From Vicia villosa (lineage: Eukaryota; Streptophyta; Magnoliopsida; Fabales; Fabaceae): DNA of 64,000 bases. Position numbers and translations under genes: made by a program. The stretch covers positions 19,213,308 through 19,277,307 of the forward strand of contig NC_081180.1 in assembly GCF_029867415.1 (NCBI RefSeq), read 5' to 3'. Under the pieces are notes generated by a model, which ran no database searches, was not told where the DNA came from, and worked only from the letters and a program-made list of their open reading frames with translations. Shown here piece by piece: positions 36,210 to 48,296 of the stretch; position 1 is the stretch's first letter; every line of letters begins with the position of its first letter.

Positions 36210-36955
36210 TATTCATGGAGATATCTTTGTGGAACATGATGTTGAAAACATGGAACTTGGAGTAAGGGAACATAATGACTGATATGGAAGACTTAGCAGA
36301 TGAGGTGGTTGAAAGTTTAGATGATAGTGAAGATGACAGAGTACTACTCTTTTAGATGGATTTGAGAGAATTGATGTAACATTTCCAATAAGGGAAGAAG
36401 GGGTAATTGTTGGACTTTTGGGTGGGCCTAATAAGAAATGTGATAAAGATGCTTATTATAGTGATGAATTGGACTCTACAGATCTAGATGATTCTTGTAA
36501 TGAGAAATGGCTTAAATTTAATTCTCTTGTTGACTTTAGGGAGGCAATACATGAGTGGTCAGTTCTAAATGGAAGGGAAATTACATTTGTGAAAAATGAA
36601 AATTATAGGGTAAGGGTAGAGTGCAAGGCTAAATGTGGGTTTTTAGTGTTATGTTCTAAAGTGGACCACAGGCAAACTTTTTCTATAAAAACACTAGTAG
36701 ATACCCACACTTGTGCAAGGGTTTTAACAAAAGATCTGCAAACTCAAAATGGATGGCTAAATCTGTGGTCAAGAGAATGCAAACATGTGAAACCGTTAGA
36801 ATTAGGGATATTATGTAAGACATTATTGTTCTGTAGGTATTATTGTTGCAAGAGCATGGAAGACTAAATTTATAACAAAGAAGATAGTTGAAGGTGATGC
36901 TGATAAGCAGTATGCTGCTATATGGAGGTATGCAGCTGAGGATCTTTTTTAGATA
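35500..36955 (+). pseudogene. MuDR-type transposase N-terminal fragment
   Basis: Copy 2 reads VDKLVNRWGYKKESYRLWTE, then KDDDAYDLASYFCATS and HGDIFVEHDVENME, the MULE N-terminal block also present in the 11566-15320 element (DIFVEHEVDIPD). From 36418 comes the Mutator DNA-binding-type domain: FREAIHEWSVLNGREITFVK, then VRVECKAKCGFLVLCSK and THTCARVLT. Further on, in another frame, is KIVEGDADKQYAAIWRYAAE (about 36880-36950), the lead-in to the catalytic domain. It then ends in AT-rich DNA. Stops and frameshifts are present, and no catalytic domain or terminal inverted repeats were found. It is the complement of the other MULE copy, which has the C-terminal part. Confidence 0.75.
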
Positions 36956-37270
36956 TTTGGGAGTTTTTAATTTTGAAAGTCTATTTTAAAACTAAAATAT
37001 ATTTGACTAAAATATAGTTAAATTAGTTTTGTGTTTAATTTTAAAACAATTTCTTACTATCTTTTTTTATAAAAAAATGTTTACATGTTTTAATTTTAAC
37101 ACAAAAATATCATTACAAAACTACTCATATTATTATCAGTTAGATAGATAAATAAATATTTTTGTTGGTAATAAAAGTGAAAATATTACACAAACAAAAA
37201 ATTAAGTTATTAATATTTTTAAAATATATATATCCCATAAAAATTAATTGTTTAAAAAAATATAATTATA
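36956..37270. other. AT-rich DNA, nothing recognised
   Basis: Spacer between the MULE fragment and an inverted-repeat element. No feature seen. Confidence 0.5.
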
Positions 37271-37599
37271 TTAGGGGTCATTTAAGTTATTTTATTGTAA
37301 AAAGTTGATCCCTTAAATTTTTTTTTTTAACAATTTGATCATTTAAGGTAATAAATGTGTGCAAAGTTACCATTTTCTTACCTTTTTTTTTTCATTCTTT
37401 GATTAAACCAATCATCTAAAATACATAAAGTTGCAATAAAATACATATATTAACATTCAAATACATAAAGTAGCATTAAAAAAAATATAAAAGACAGATC
37501 CTAATTTAACACAAAAAAAAACTTAAAGGACCAAGTTATAAAAAAAAAACTTAAAATGACCAATTTATTACAATATAAAATAACTTAAAGAATCCCTAA
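37271..37599. mobile_element. 329-bp fold-back MITE-like element
   Basis: The left arm is ttaggggtcatttaagttat followed by tttattgtaa; the right arm on the minus strand is ttagggattctttaagttat followed by tttatattgtaa. Similarity extends about 75 bp in, through poly-T/poly-A runs. No convincing target duplication was found, so the superfamily is unassigned. Confidence 0.6.
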
Positions 37600-37885
37600 A
37601 GTATTTATGCCTAAAATAAATAAATGATAAATATCTTATACTACAAATTCATAAATTAACGTAATGTGCCTGAACTTAAAATTTCTGACTCCGTCCTGAC
37701 CTTGCTGCCATCACATGTACCAAGTTAGTTGGTATCTTCTTCCTCATTCAGGCTCTATAAATTCATAACACATACTTATAACTTAACTGATCATGTTCAT
37801 TATCCTACACACAAAAGAAACCATTATAGGGACCAAAAAAGTCCAAACATCTTATTTTGCAACCCTTAACCGAGGCCAATGGGAT
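37600..37885 (-). other. 3' flank of ABCB gene 3, shared with gene 4
   Basis: From about 37725 to 37885 the minus strand is the gene 3 3' UTR. It matches the gene 4 3' flank (48135-48296): both contain aaaataagatg-ttggactttttt-gtccctat-atggtttc and a tail giving ataccaactaa. The gene 2 3' flank is unrelated. Confidence 0.75.
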
Positions 37886-40800
37886 CTAAGATGAAGAAGC
37901 ACCTCTATGTGTGTGCAATGCCACTAATGAAGCATAGTCACCACCCTTATGTAGCAATGTTTCATGTTTTCCTTTCTCTGCTATCACACCATTCTTAACT
38001 ACTGCTATTAAATCTGCACCCTTAATCGTCGATAACCTGTGAGCAACTATTATTGTCGTTCGCTCCACCATAACGCGGTCAAGTGCATCTTGAACCACCT
38101 TCTCAGACTCAGCATCAAGTGCACTTGTTGCTTCATCTAGTAATAGTATTTTTGGATTCTTCACTATAGCTCTCGCAATTGCCACACGCTGCTTCTGTCC
38201 CCCAGATAACTGAACTCCTCTCTCTCCTACTATCGTGTCGTAACCCTGCATGCATTATATGTTTTTAGTTACTATGTACTAGATTCCATACTCATGTGAT
38301 CATTGATACATTGTGTATAATTTAAATATATGAATACAAGAAATACTAAAGCGTTGTACCTTCTGCAAACTACTAATGAAGTTGTGAGCATTTGCCGATT
38401 CTGCTGCAGCTATGATCTCTGCCTCGGATGCATCTCCGCCTTTTCCATATGCAATATTGGCTCTGATAGTGTCATTAAACAAAACAGGCTCTTGGCTTAC
38501 TAGTCCCATTTGTTGTCTTAGCCATTTCACTTGCAGATTTTGGATTTCTTTTCCATCAAGTGTAATGTGACCTGAATCTGGATCATAAAATCTTTGTATC
38601 AATGAGATCACGGTTGATTTTCCACTTCCACTTTCTCCAACCAGCGCAACTGTCTGTTTTTTGTATCAATAAGATCATTCTATTAGTTGTTATTTCTATT
38701 ATGAAAAACAATTTAGAGTAGTTTACTTGATAAGACGCGAAACTAGATACTACCTTGCCGCTATGAATGTTCAAGCAAAGATCTGTGAATATTTGAATAT
38801 CGGGTCTAGTAGGATACTTGAAACTGACATGCTTAAACTCAATTTCTCCTTTGACTTCTTCCAATGTGATTCCTGATTCATCACTTGGATCTATGAGTGA
38901 TTTCCTATCAAGAATAGCAAATATGGAAGCAGCTGCACTTTTGGCCTTAGTTGAATCAGGTACCAACGACCCAGATTGAGAAAGTCCAATAGCTGCCATG
39001 CTTAAAGCAAAAAAGACCTGCAAATCATGAAGCATGAAATAACTCAATGCTAGAAAAATTAATTCTAATAATGCCAATTTAGGAGAGTAACTTACGCGAA
39101 AAACATCTGAGAATGAAGATTTTCCATCCTCAACGAGACGCGCTCCAGCATAAAAACTGCATGCATATACTGCATACAACACCAAGAATGATACTCCGAA
39201 ACCAAATCCGCTTACTATCCCTCGCCTTATGCCCGTCTTAATTGGTCCCTCACATTTTTGCTTATATAATTCCATCACCTTCTCTTCAGAACAGAAAGAT
39301 GCAACTGTTCTTATGCTTCCTACTGCATCATTAGCCACTTGACTCGCTTCCTCGTACAATTTCTGTTCGTTGAAAACAATATCAGTATTCACAATTTAAC
39401 AACATAAAGCTAAGTCAAAAATATTTCAAGAGATCATGCTTGTATTATAACAAACCTTCGCATCTGTGCTGAACCCTTTCAAGAACTTCACTTGCAAAAA
39501 TCCATTTAGTCCTAGGAGAGGCACCAAAGCAAGGATTATAAGAGCAAGCTGCCAGCTAGCTACAAAAGCAATTACCAAGCCGGCAATAGCTGTAGCAATA
39601 TTTTCAACCAGTAAACCAAGTGCATCGCCAACCAAAGCTCGAATCGAAGCTGCATCAGTAGAAAGCCTTGCTCCAATTGCTCCACTTGAATGCTCGGCTT
39701 TATCAAACCAACTTACTTCCATGTGAACTACCTTCTCAAAACACATTTTCCTGAGCCTTTTGATCAACTTACCTCCAGCAATGCCAAAAAAGTAGAATCG
39801 ACATGGAAAAATGAATAACGACGCAACACCGAGCCCAACAAATATTAATGCCCAAACTTTTGAATCGTGACGAAGTTCGTCATGTGGCTCGTAGAAAATA
39901 CTTATCATTTTGGAAAGTAAGAGGCCGAAAGTCGGTAATATTGCACCATGCAGAATTGCAGCTATAGTCCCCATAAGTAAGACAGGAATCTCGGGTTTGT
40001 TTAAATAGGCCAGGCGATAAAGTGGCACTTCCGGTGGTGAAGAAATCGTTGAAAGAGGAGCCTGAGGTCCACCTTCGGCAGTTTCTGGAAAGCCAACTAT
40101 TGCGGTGGGCACACCAAATGACGCTGAGAATGAGTGACGACCGCTGTTACCATCTCCAGATGACAGTTGGCTTATAGATCTTGACAATAAAGATCTTTGA
40201 CTCGGTCGTCTTTCAGATAGCACTATACTGTTTGACTTGCTTGTGTCATTTTCAACATTCTGTTCTGACCCTTTCATTTCTTGCAGCCTAATGAGCTGGC
40301 TATAGGCTCCATCAGGAACCCTTGTGAGCTGAGCATGTGAACCTGATCAATTGAAAAATAGAAAAATGCAGTAAGGTATATTTAGATTTATATATTACAC
40401 CATAAAATGTATTCATATATGTATACCTCTTTCAATTATTTTTCCTTGATGAATAACAGCAATGGTATCAGCATTCTTTATGGTACTTAAGCGGTGAGCT
40501 ACAATAACAGTTGTTCGGTTCACCATTATTCTGTCCAACGCCTCTTGTACAATTCTCTCAGATTCGGCATCAAGGGCACTTGTAGCTTCATCAAGAAGTA
40601 AGATTCTTGGATCTTTCAAAATTGCTCTCGCAATTGCAACTCTTTGCTTTTGACCACCCGAGAGCTGAGTTCCATGTTCACCAACCATTGTGTCTAGTCC
40701 CTAAGATCATTATCCATAGCCAAACTCAATGATTAAATAAAAAATAACGCGCACAATATGAAGGAGCAGAATATTTCAAACTGTCAAACAGAATTTACTA

Positions 40801-42775
40801 TGCAGTTTCTACATTTAAATAAAGATTTGAGAATTCAGTTCACCTGAGGAAGTTTATCTATAAATTTGGCAGCATTAGCAAGTTCTGCGGCAGCTCTGAT
40901 TTCTTCATCGGTGGCGCCATCCTTTCCATAGGCAATATTCTCTTTAATGCTACAAGTAAAGAGAACCGGTTCCTGGCTGACTAGGCCTATTTTCTGTCTG
41001 ATCCATTTTAGTTGAAATTCTTTAAGGTTGATACCATCAATGAGAACTTCGCCAGCCTGTGGATCATAAAATCTCTCAACCAAACTGACAACTGTGGATT
41101 TTCCACTTCCACTTTGCCCTACCAAAGCTACAGTAGTCCCACTTGGTATTGTAAGAGAAAATCCATCGAATATCAGTTCATCCGGTCTTGTAGGATAACT
41201 AAAGCAAACCTCCCTAAGCTCAATGTCTCCCCGAATGTCATCAAGCTTTCTCCCGGTTGTGTCGTAAGCATCAATTTCCGGCTTCCTTTTAATCGTCTCA
41301 AACATCTTAAATGCTGCAGCTTGTCCTGAAGCAAATGCACTCAAGCTTGGTGATGCCTGCCCCAGAGACCTGGAATATATACTCCCTCAGTAACAAAATA
41401 TAAACAAAAAATTTAAGCTGGAGTGAAGAAAAGGAACACAAAACTTACAGGGATCCGGTCAATACAGCAAAAATTACAGTCACAACCTCCCCTCCTGTAT
41501 AACCTTTCTCTATTACCATTTTCCCTCCAAACCATACTGCCAAACCATAGCTGGCAATAAAAACAAAGTAGAGTGAACCAAATCCCAAACCAGAAGCTAG
41601 TGCCTCTTTTACTACACTTGTGTAAGCATCAAGTAAAGACTGATCATATTTAGCTATGGCTTGTTTCTCTCCGGTGAAAGACGCAACCTAAAATGGAAAA
41701 ATGGAAGTCATTTACATAAGCTGAAATAAACAAAAATATAATAACTAAAGGTAAAGGAGTTGTTTCAAAAAGTCTGCATACAGTTCGAATAGAACCTATT
41801 GTCTGCTCTACTACAGTTGCTGCTTTGGAATAAGCTTCTTGTCCAGTTGATGATGCTTTCGCAATAACCATGCTCATCATAGCACCAGACAAAACAAGAA
41901 GTGGAATACAAGACATCATCACAAGAGTCAAAAGCCACCCCTTGATGAATGCTATCACAAAACCTCCAAAGAATGTAGCCATCAGCTGTAGAAACTGTCC
42001 CACCTGAAATCAAAAGGGGGAACAAAATGATGATGACGACGATGATGATTTATGACTTTTATATGGTGGTTGATTAGTACCTTCTCCCCCATGGCATCTT
42101 GAATTAGAACAGTATCACCCGACATTCTTCCGACAACCTCTCCAGTATTAGTTTCCTTATCAAAGAAACTCACATCTTGTCTCAAAATAGTTTGGAGGTA
42201 TAAGCCTCTGATTCTTGCCGCCTGTCTCTCACCAGTGATCATCCAGCAAGTCAATTCTGAGATACATATCAAAAAGTGTTTTTTTTTTTTTGTCATAATG
42301 ATCCAAACTAATTATAATAGATTCTAAGAACTGATGCATAAACTAACATACTTACGCAAAAAAGACGCAACGAACGTCCCCACGCCTAAGTATACGAATT
42401 TCAAGGACACCTGAGTACAGTTGTTTTCATAAGCTCTCTCAAACATGCTCGTGTTAGAAGGGATTATTACTAGTAAGGAGGGATGGTGATTGTTACCTTG
42501 GAAACTTGATCAACAACTTCTTTAGTGCTTGAAGATCCTCCAAATGCATTGATCATATTTCCAAATATCAATGTCATTAAAGGCATAGAGATTCCATTCC
42601 CAATAGCACCAACAGTCCCAACAAACATCAACAAATGATCCAAAGAATCAGCAAATGAGAAAAGCTTGTACAATGGAACTGTATTAGTGGTTTCATCTTT
42701 AGCTTTTCTCTTCTCTGAATCTTGCTTGCTTCCAGATTCCACTACTTGCTGATTACTTGCAACATCTGCATCCAT
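37886..42775 (-). CDS. ABCB-type ABC transporter, gene 3 (twin of gene 2)
   Basis: Full-length, about 1280 aa, near-identical to gene 2; membrane pump of unknown substrate. Exons (minus): 42775-42497, 42410-42356, 42256-42081, 42003-41782, 41687-41449, 41369-40844, 40700-40427, 40342-39456, 39362-39096, 39017-38754, 38653-38360, 38245-37886. Exon lengths equal those of gene 2 except the last (+6 bp). NBD1 has GQSGSGKST (about 408-416), LSGGQ and AHRLST; NBD2 has GESGSGKST (about 1069), LSGGQ and AHRLST. The exon 6 translation is identical to gene 2. The linker differs most, for example [18 protein letters not shown] against [18 protein letters not shown]. The start [10 protein letters not shown] at 42775 is chosen over an in-frame ATG at 42934 that lies upstream of the TATA box. 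The C terminus HTHRGASSS agrees with gene 4, not gene 2. Confidence 0.95.
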
Positions 42776-42905
42776 TTCCTTGGAACTAAAAGGTGAAGAT
42801 AGAAAAGTAGCCGTAGCAAGAATGAATGAATGAATGAATGAAGAAACAAAAACAATTGCTAGTTGAAAAATGGTTGTGAGTGGAGCATGTATTGTTGTTA
42901 GGATC

Positions 42906-42912
42906 TTATATA
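42906..42912 (-). promoter_or_regulatory. TATA box of ABCB gene 3
   Basis: TATATAA on the minus strand in ctctactatataagatcc, the mirrored equivalent of the gene 2 TATA at 27207, about 130 bp before the ATG. Between it and the ATG lie several gaatgaatgaatgaatg units (near 42820-42840) absent from gene 2. Confidence 0.6.
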
Positions 42913-43175
42913 GTAGAGAATTTGGAAACTGCATATGAAATTTTCTTGAAGCTCAAGTTGAATTGTATTCTAGTCATAATAACTATTTGTTTACTTTTAG
43001 TTGTTTGGTCCAAATTACTTAGTTATGTTGTGTTTGAAATTATGATTATTTTTTTTAATAGGCTTGAAATTATGATTATTAAATTAATTTAATAAATAAA
43101 GCTATCCACTTCATTGAATTTTAACCTTTTTTCACTTATATTATTATTAGTCATAGATCAGTGTGGCATTCTAGA

Positions 43176-43925
43176 AACAAGGCCAGATTCGAGAATATTT
43201 TCATTCACTGGAAAAATTGCATTTCTTTAGTCTCTGCTAGAGCTAAAATGGTTGGAAACATGACTACAAAAAAGGCAAACAATGACATTAGTAGCTTTTC
43301 CTTGCTGAAGAAGTTTGACATCAATCTGCATCCATAAGAATGTTATTGAGGTTTTATGGAGTCCTCCCATAGGTGATTGGATCAAGTGTAATATCGATGG
43401 GGTGGCTGCCGGGTCTCCCATGCTCACGGCAAGTGGTGGTATTTTTCGCGACTCCCATGCTAACCATATTCTTAGTTTCAATGTGTTCAATGGTGATGGT
43501 TCCCCTGTGATGGCAGAATTCTTAGCTGCCATAATTGCCATTGAGAAATCTATCCAAATGAAGTGGTCTAAGCTTTGGTTGGAGACGGATTGTGTTCTCC
43601 TTGTCAAGGCTTTTCTAATTCTAACCTTGCCGTGGAAGATAAACGTGTAGGGCTTTTTCTTTGTCCATTGATTTTAGAATCACGCACCTTTTCCGTGAAG
43701 CCAATTTTTGTGCGGATCAATTAGCTAATATCGGCTTAAAGAGCAAAAGTTCTTCCTGGTTTAATTTTGATCACAATGACATTAATTTGGATTACTTATT
43801 AGACAAGGCGGGTACCCCTAAAATTAGGGTTGTTTCGTAAGAGGTTTTGGTTTGGTCCCCTCTTGTGTATCTTGTAATCCTTTTCTTTTTTGTTTATTTA
43901 TATATTCTCCTTTTGGATTAAAAAA
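43176..43925 (+). mobile_element. 5'-truncated LINE with RNase H end, 750 bp
   Basis: It is flanked by an exact 15-bp duplication, gtgtggcattctaga (43161-43175 and 43926-43940), and ends in an A-rich tail (ggattaaaaaa). The plus strand encodes only the polyprotein C terminus. That includes the RNase H domain of plant LINEs: WSPPIGDWIKCNIDGVAAGS, then GGIFRDSHANHI, AEFLAAIIAIEKSI and LWLETDCVLLVKAF. After a frameshift near 43640 comes ITHLFREANFCADQLANIGL. Truncation at the 5' side, a poly(A)-like 3' end and a long target duplication are the standard marks of LINE retroposition. The left ABCB arm has the same site empty near 26950. Confidence 0.93.
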
Positions 43926-43940
43926 GTGTGGCATTCTAGA

Positions 43941-45310
43941 TAAATTCTTATATTTTATTATAAAAAAATGTACTATTCATTTTAATTTAAAATATAATAA
44001 TATCTATCTAAAATTTAAGAGAAATGTGCGTGATTTAGTAGATGAAAGCTTGGTTCCTATAACAATGTGCTCCTCTCAAACACGTTAGAGAGAATTTGAT
44101 ATATGGCTTGACTTACACTATTATTTTTAATTCTTACTCTTTTTCTTCTTTTTTATAAATATTAAATTGGATTATTGATAATTCCTTTAAAATAAGTATT
44201 AAAAATTAGAGCAAGTATATTCCACTTTCTATTTGCCTAATTGACTTAAATTGTGTAGCAAATTAAAAATTTATTAATTTTGATATATTTTAGCTTATAC
44301 TTTGTTATTTTTAATTAAATTATATTGATTAAATAAAAAAATACTGATAGCACTTATTACATATCCACTAGATATATCTCTTGATGTCCAATTTTATAAG
44401 AACTAGAAAATGCTAACATAAGTTAATAAATTATTTATAAATGTGCATTTAATTTTTTGAAATTTTAATTATGACTTTATTATATTTAAATTTTTTAATT
44501 ATAGTGTCTTTAACATATACTCTTAAAGCACATGTTAGTATGATCCTAAAATATTTTATTTAAAATAAAAATTATGAATTAAAATTAATTTAAACTTAAT
44601 ATAAATTAAAATTAAAAATAAAAATAATTATATAATCAACAATTTAAATTCAAAATAATCAATTATTAATAAAAAATAAATTAAAAAATATATATTTCAA
44701 ATGAAAAATATTTAGAATATCCAAAAAAACAATTAAAATAAAAAAATAAAATAGAAAAAATTTTAAAAATAATATTTAAATATTAAGGTTGGAAGTTAGA
44801 TTTTTAATTTGGAAAAACAATTACCTAAAATTACAAAAAATCTGAAACATGCACAATGAATATACTATGAACCTGAATAAAAAAATTGTATATATTACTA
44901 ATAAATTAATGAAATTTTTTGTAAATTATCTATGTTCCTATATAAGATTTTTTTAATAAAAAAAAAATCTTTTTTTTAAGACCATTTTCAAGAGTTTATG
45001 AAAGCTGAAAAGTGGAGTGAATTGGTTACTTAGCAGTCACGTTGAAAAATAGGGATGGCCACCGAATACGAATATTACTATAGAGTAGATTATTCTTAAT
45101 TGATTTGAAATCAATGAAGTAGAATCTAATGATAGATTGGTCCATTACATTTTGATTTTCATCTCTCATCTTTTTACCTATGTGATCAACTAATTTCCCG
45201 GAAACATCATATCCAGATTCATACATGCATCATACACAGTATTCTCAACCACCGACACATCACTTTTGACTTCTCAAACGACTTTCCTAACGCATTTCAA
45301 ATTTATAGAT
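43941..45310. other. AT-rich upstream flank of ABCB gene 3
   Basis: Diverged counterpart of 25890-26950 with indels; for example actaacatgtgctttaaga (minus strand, near 44530) pairs with gctaacatgtgcctttagg near 26365. No gene was recognised. Confidence 0.55.
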
Positions 45311-46708
45311 AAAAAACAAAATAGATATTTCTTTTGCTTGGTTTGAAGAAAATTGGCAGAGAGAGATAAAAACGATTCAGACCCACAAGTTTTCTATTTC
45401 TCTTCTATCATGCGAAGAATGAAAGGAAAACTGTTTGGGAATGGTTATTTAATTTACTAGCGCATCTTCTAGAAAGTTTGATACTACTTTTAAAATTTAA
45501 AGATGTATCTCCAAACACATCTCAATCACATATGTCTCTGAATTAGACTTTAAGCCTATGTAAAAAAAATAACGAAAATGTATTTTCTTGTATATTGTGC
45601 AAATGCATTTGTTATTTAATCAAGAAGTATGTCAGACTCTTCTCCTTCCTCATTTAAAAAACAAACACTATATTGAAACCTCTTAAATTTCTCCAACTCT
45701 CTCAACTCACATAATTTCAAATCATTCAACCAACTTCAAAGCTTCTTCTATCAACATCAAGTCGATCAAAGAGCTCACTCAACACCGAACTAAACTCACA
45801 ATTTTGTAAGTTTTTTATTTTTCTAAATTTTTTTATTTTCTATATACATTTGTAGAAATTGAACACTAAGTTATTTAATAGGTAGTTTATACATGTTATT
45901 TAATGAGAAACTTCTTTGATAGGTAATTTTAATTGTAATTTGGTTCCTAAGGAAACAGATGTTGGACACAATATTGTGACAACTGGTCCAACGTGATAAA
46001 CCAGTATGACAATAATGAATAAAGTCTTAGCTTATACAAGATGATGAAGCGGAAAGGAAATAAAGAGGACGCATGAGATTGGTAACTCAGTTCGGCTCAA
46101 ACAACACCTACGTTTGGAGGGCACTCTACTCAAGAAAGGAAATCCACTATTTCGAATTAGTACACTTAGTCTTCTATGAACAACAACCCCATGTTGCTCA
46201 ATGCCTCTTTCTAGTCCTAGTGACTATCTATTTATGACTCCTTATAGAACTATTTCACTCCCAATAGCCAGAAGGACAAATAGACTTAATCGGAATTCTC
46301 CCAATTCAAGGCCACTTTCCTAATACTACCCGTGAAGTTTCGTTCTAATCTCCCCCTAAATATGAGAACTCCTCTCACCTTCTCTCAATCACTAACCCCC
46401 AGTGATCAGCTTCAATATTGAATGTTGAATATTATAATTCAACTAAGACAGACCAACAAATATGCCAAATTACTGAAACATAGAGTGGTGTACAACAAAT
46501 TTCTACCCTAACCCTTATGATGACATTAGCGTGAAATACAAAAAAAACGTTATTCTCAAGCTTATAGACTTAGGATCTTAGAACAAAGTTTTACAACTCA
46601 ACTATCAAACCTAACCACATGTCTTAAGATATGAAAGGAGGTGCTAGAGTGGTGCACAAAGATAACACAAACGAAAACTCTAAAGATAAACCTTACTACA
46701 AGGAATAT
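45311..46708. other. Gene-free DNA, possibly LTR-element derived in part
   Basis: 45311-45940 shows nothing clear. 45950-46560 is less AT-rich and contains gattggtaactcagttcggc and ggagggcactctactcaaga, phrasing I associate with non-coding parts of legume LTR retroelements. I found no LTR pair or reading frame, so this is only a suggestion. Confidence 0.3.
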
Positions 46709-47303
46709 GAGAAATCTACATGCCACCCCCTTTTTTATACTTGGTACCCCTCATATTTTTTTAATCCAATTTTATCCTTGTTGAAAAATGTTGAGATACA
46801 AAAAAATTTCTGTATGCACTATCAAATTTCCGGTACATCATATCGGAAATTTTAGTTATAAGGAAATTAAGGTACATCATATCGGAAATTTTAGTTAATT
46901 TGAAACTTCCAGTATACCGGAAATTTCAAATGTATGATATCACAATTTTATTTTTTTTGCAAAAAATACCGGAAATTTCGAAAAATTCGGTAATTTTTCA
47001 AAATTTCTGGTACGTCATACCGCAAATTTTAGTTAATTTGAAATTTCCGGTACGTACCATTTTTTTTTTTGCAAAAAATATCGGAAATTTCGAAAAATTC
47101 GGTAATTTTTTCAAAATTTTCGATTTTTTTTGTAATTTCCGGTCAAAACTCACAATTTTTTTTAAAAATCCGGTATTTTTTAGAAATTTCCGATAGAAAC
47201 GTATATTTTCTGAAAATTAATAACTTTAGGCAAGGGTGTAATGGTAAAAGTATAGCTCTGGGGAGTGATATGCTTAATTTTAGGGGTGGCATGTAGATTT
47301 CTC
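46709..47303. mobile_element. 595-bp Mutator-type MITE with palindromic interior
   Basis: The ends are inverted repeats: gagaaatctacatgccaccc on both strands. Flanking 9-mers aaggaatat (46700-46708) and aaggaatac (47304-47312) match at 8 of 9. The interior is filled with copies of ccggaaattt and its complement, several arranged as short hairpins (for example tccggtacatcatatcgga near 46830). No coding. Confidence 0.85.
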
Positions 47304-47312
47304 AAGGAATAC

Positions 47313-48296
47313 TCACAACTTGCACACCTCAAACGTGAGGTTTGAGACTTCTTATATAGCAATGTCTTTTGGAATTTTCTTCTTTGGATATCTGATTTGA
47401 CTTAGTCTAGAAAATAGATGTTTTTGTTGAATGTGATCTTCTCCATAATTCTTTCCAACAATAAGATATGATTTGTTATATTTCAAATTCAAATTGTAGA
47501 GAGCATGTGGTATTATGATGCAATGGATATTAGTGAAATGGTTCTATTGAAAGATGATTTAGGAACCAATAGAATGAAAAATATTTGTGAATGGGCGTAT
47601 AGATTTGTGAATGGACATTTATACTTTATCCATCCACAGTCACAACCTAAAATAATTGAAGAACCAATCCTTTGCGTTGAATAGAATGTTCTAAGTTCCA
47701 ACTATTCCCTCCTCTTGTTTTTTCTAAGTACAAATTCAACTGTCTCAAAATTTTGGTTGTTTGACATTGAAGCACCGATGGAAATCCTTGACATTGAAGC
47801 ACTATTTTGAAGAAGATGAATGTGGAACATTAGAAAACACAGAACAACACGATTTGCTTCTGAACGAAGATAATTATATGTTTATAAAACATTTGTTGAT
47901 TCATTATTTTGACTTCTCTCATGTTGTCATGTCACATCATCACAACTTTACCTTTTTTCCCAACATTTAACAAAAAGAATTAATTTGACTAAGAAAATAG
48001 TTTTTAAGAGACTAATATGTAACGTTTATTAGATAAGAGACTAAAGTAAAACCTTAAATTAAATTAAAGAACTTCGTGACCGATTAAATCTTATATTTAA
48101 ATCTTATATTTATCGTAGTTTGTAAGTAACCTAACTGGGATATACCTAGTTTAGTTGGTATCCACTTCTTCATTCACACACACTATAAATTCATGGCTCT
48201 TATACTCATAGCCACACACACAAATGAAACCATGATAGGGACAAAAAAAGTCCAAGCATCTTATTTTACAACAACCATTGATGCCAAAGGATGTAT
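47313..48296. other. 3' side of ABCB gene 4, no gene
   Basis: 48135-48296 is the gene 4 3' UTR, similar to that of gene 3. The rest is unremarkable, with a small repeat of cttgacattgaagcac near 47765 and 47790. Confidence 0.5.

Larger units (their letters stand above)
37886..45310 (-). repeat. Right arm of the ABCB inverted duplication
   Basis: Mirror copy of 25890-32231: gene 3, its promoter and about 2.4 kb upstream, with the LINE 43176-43925 and other indels making it longer. Near 45040-45060 the minus strand gives the same ggccatccctatttttcaac as the left arm at 26142. Past about 45310 the similarity fades. Confidence 0.85.

Noticed and set aside
42776..42934. In-frame upstream ATG for ABCB gene 3 at 42934
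   Set aside because: It lies upstream of the conserved TATA box (42906-42912), and gene 2 starts at the position equal to 42775.
45950..46560. An LTR retroelement
   Set aside because: The phrasing is suggestive, but no LTR pair, primer site, coding frame or target duplication could be found, so it is left as a low-confidence note only.
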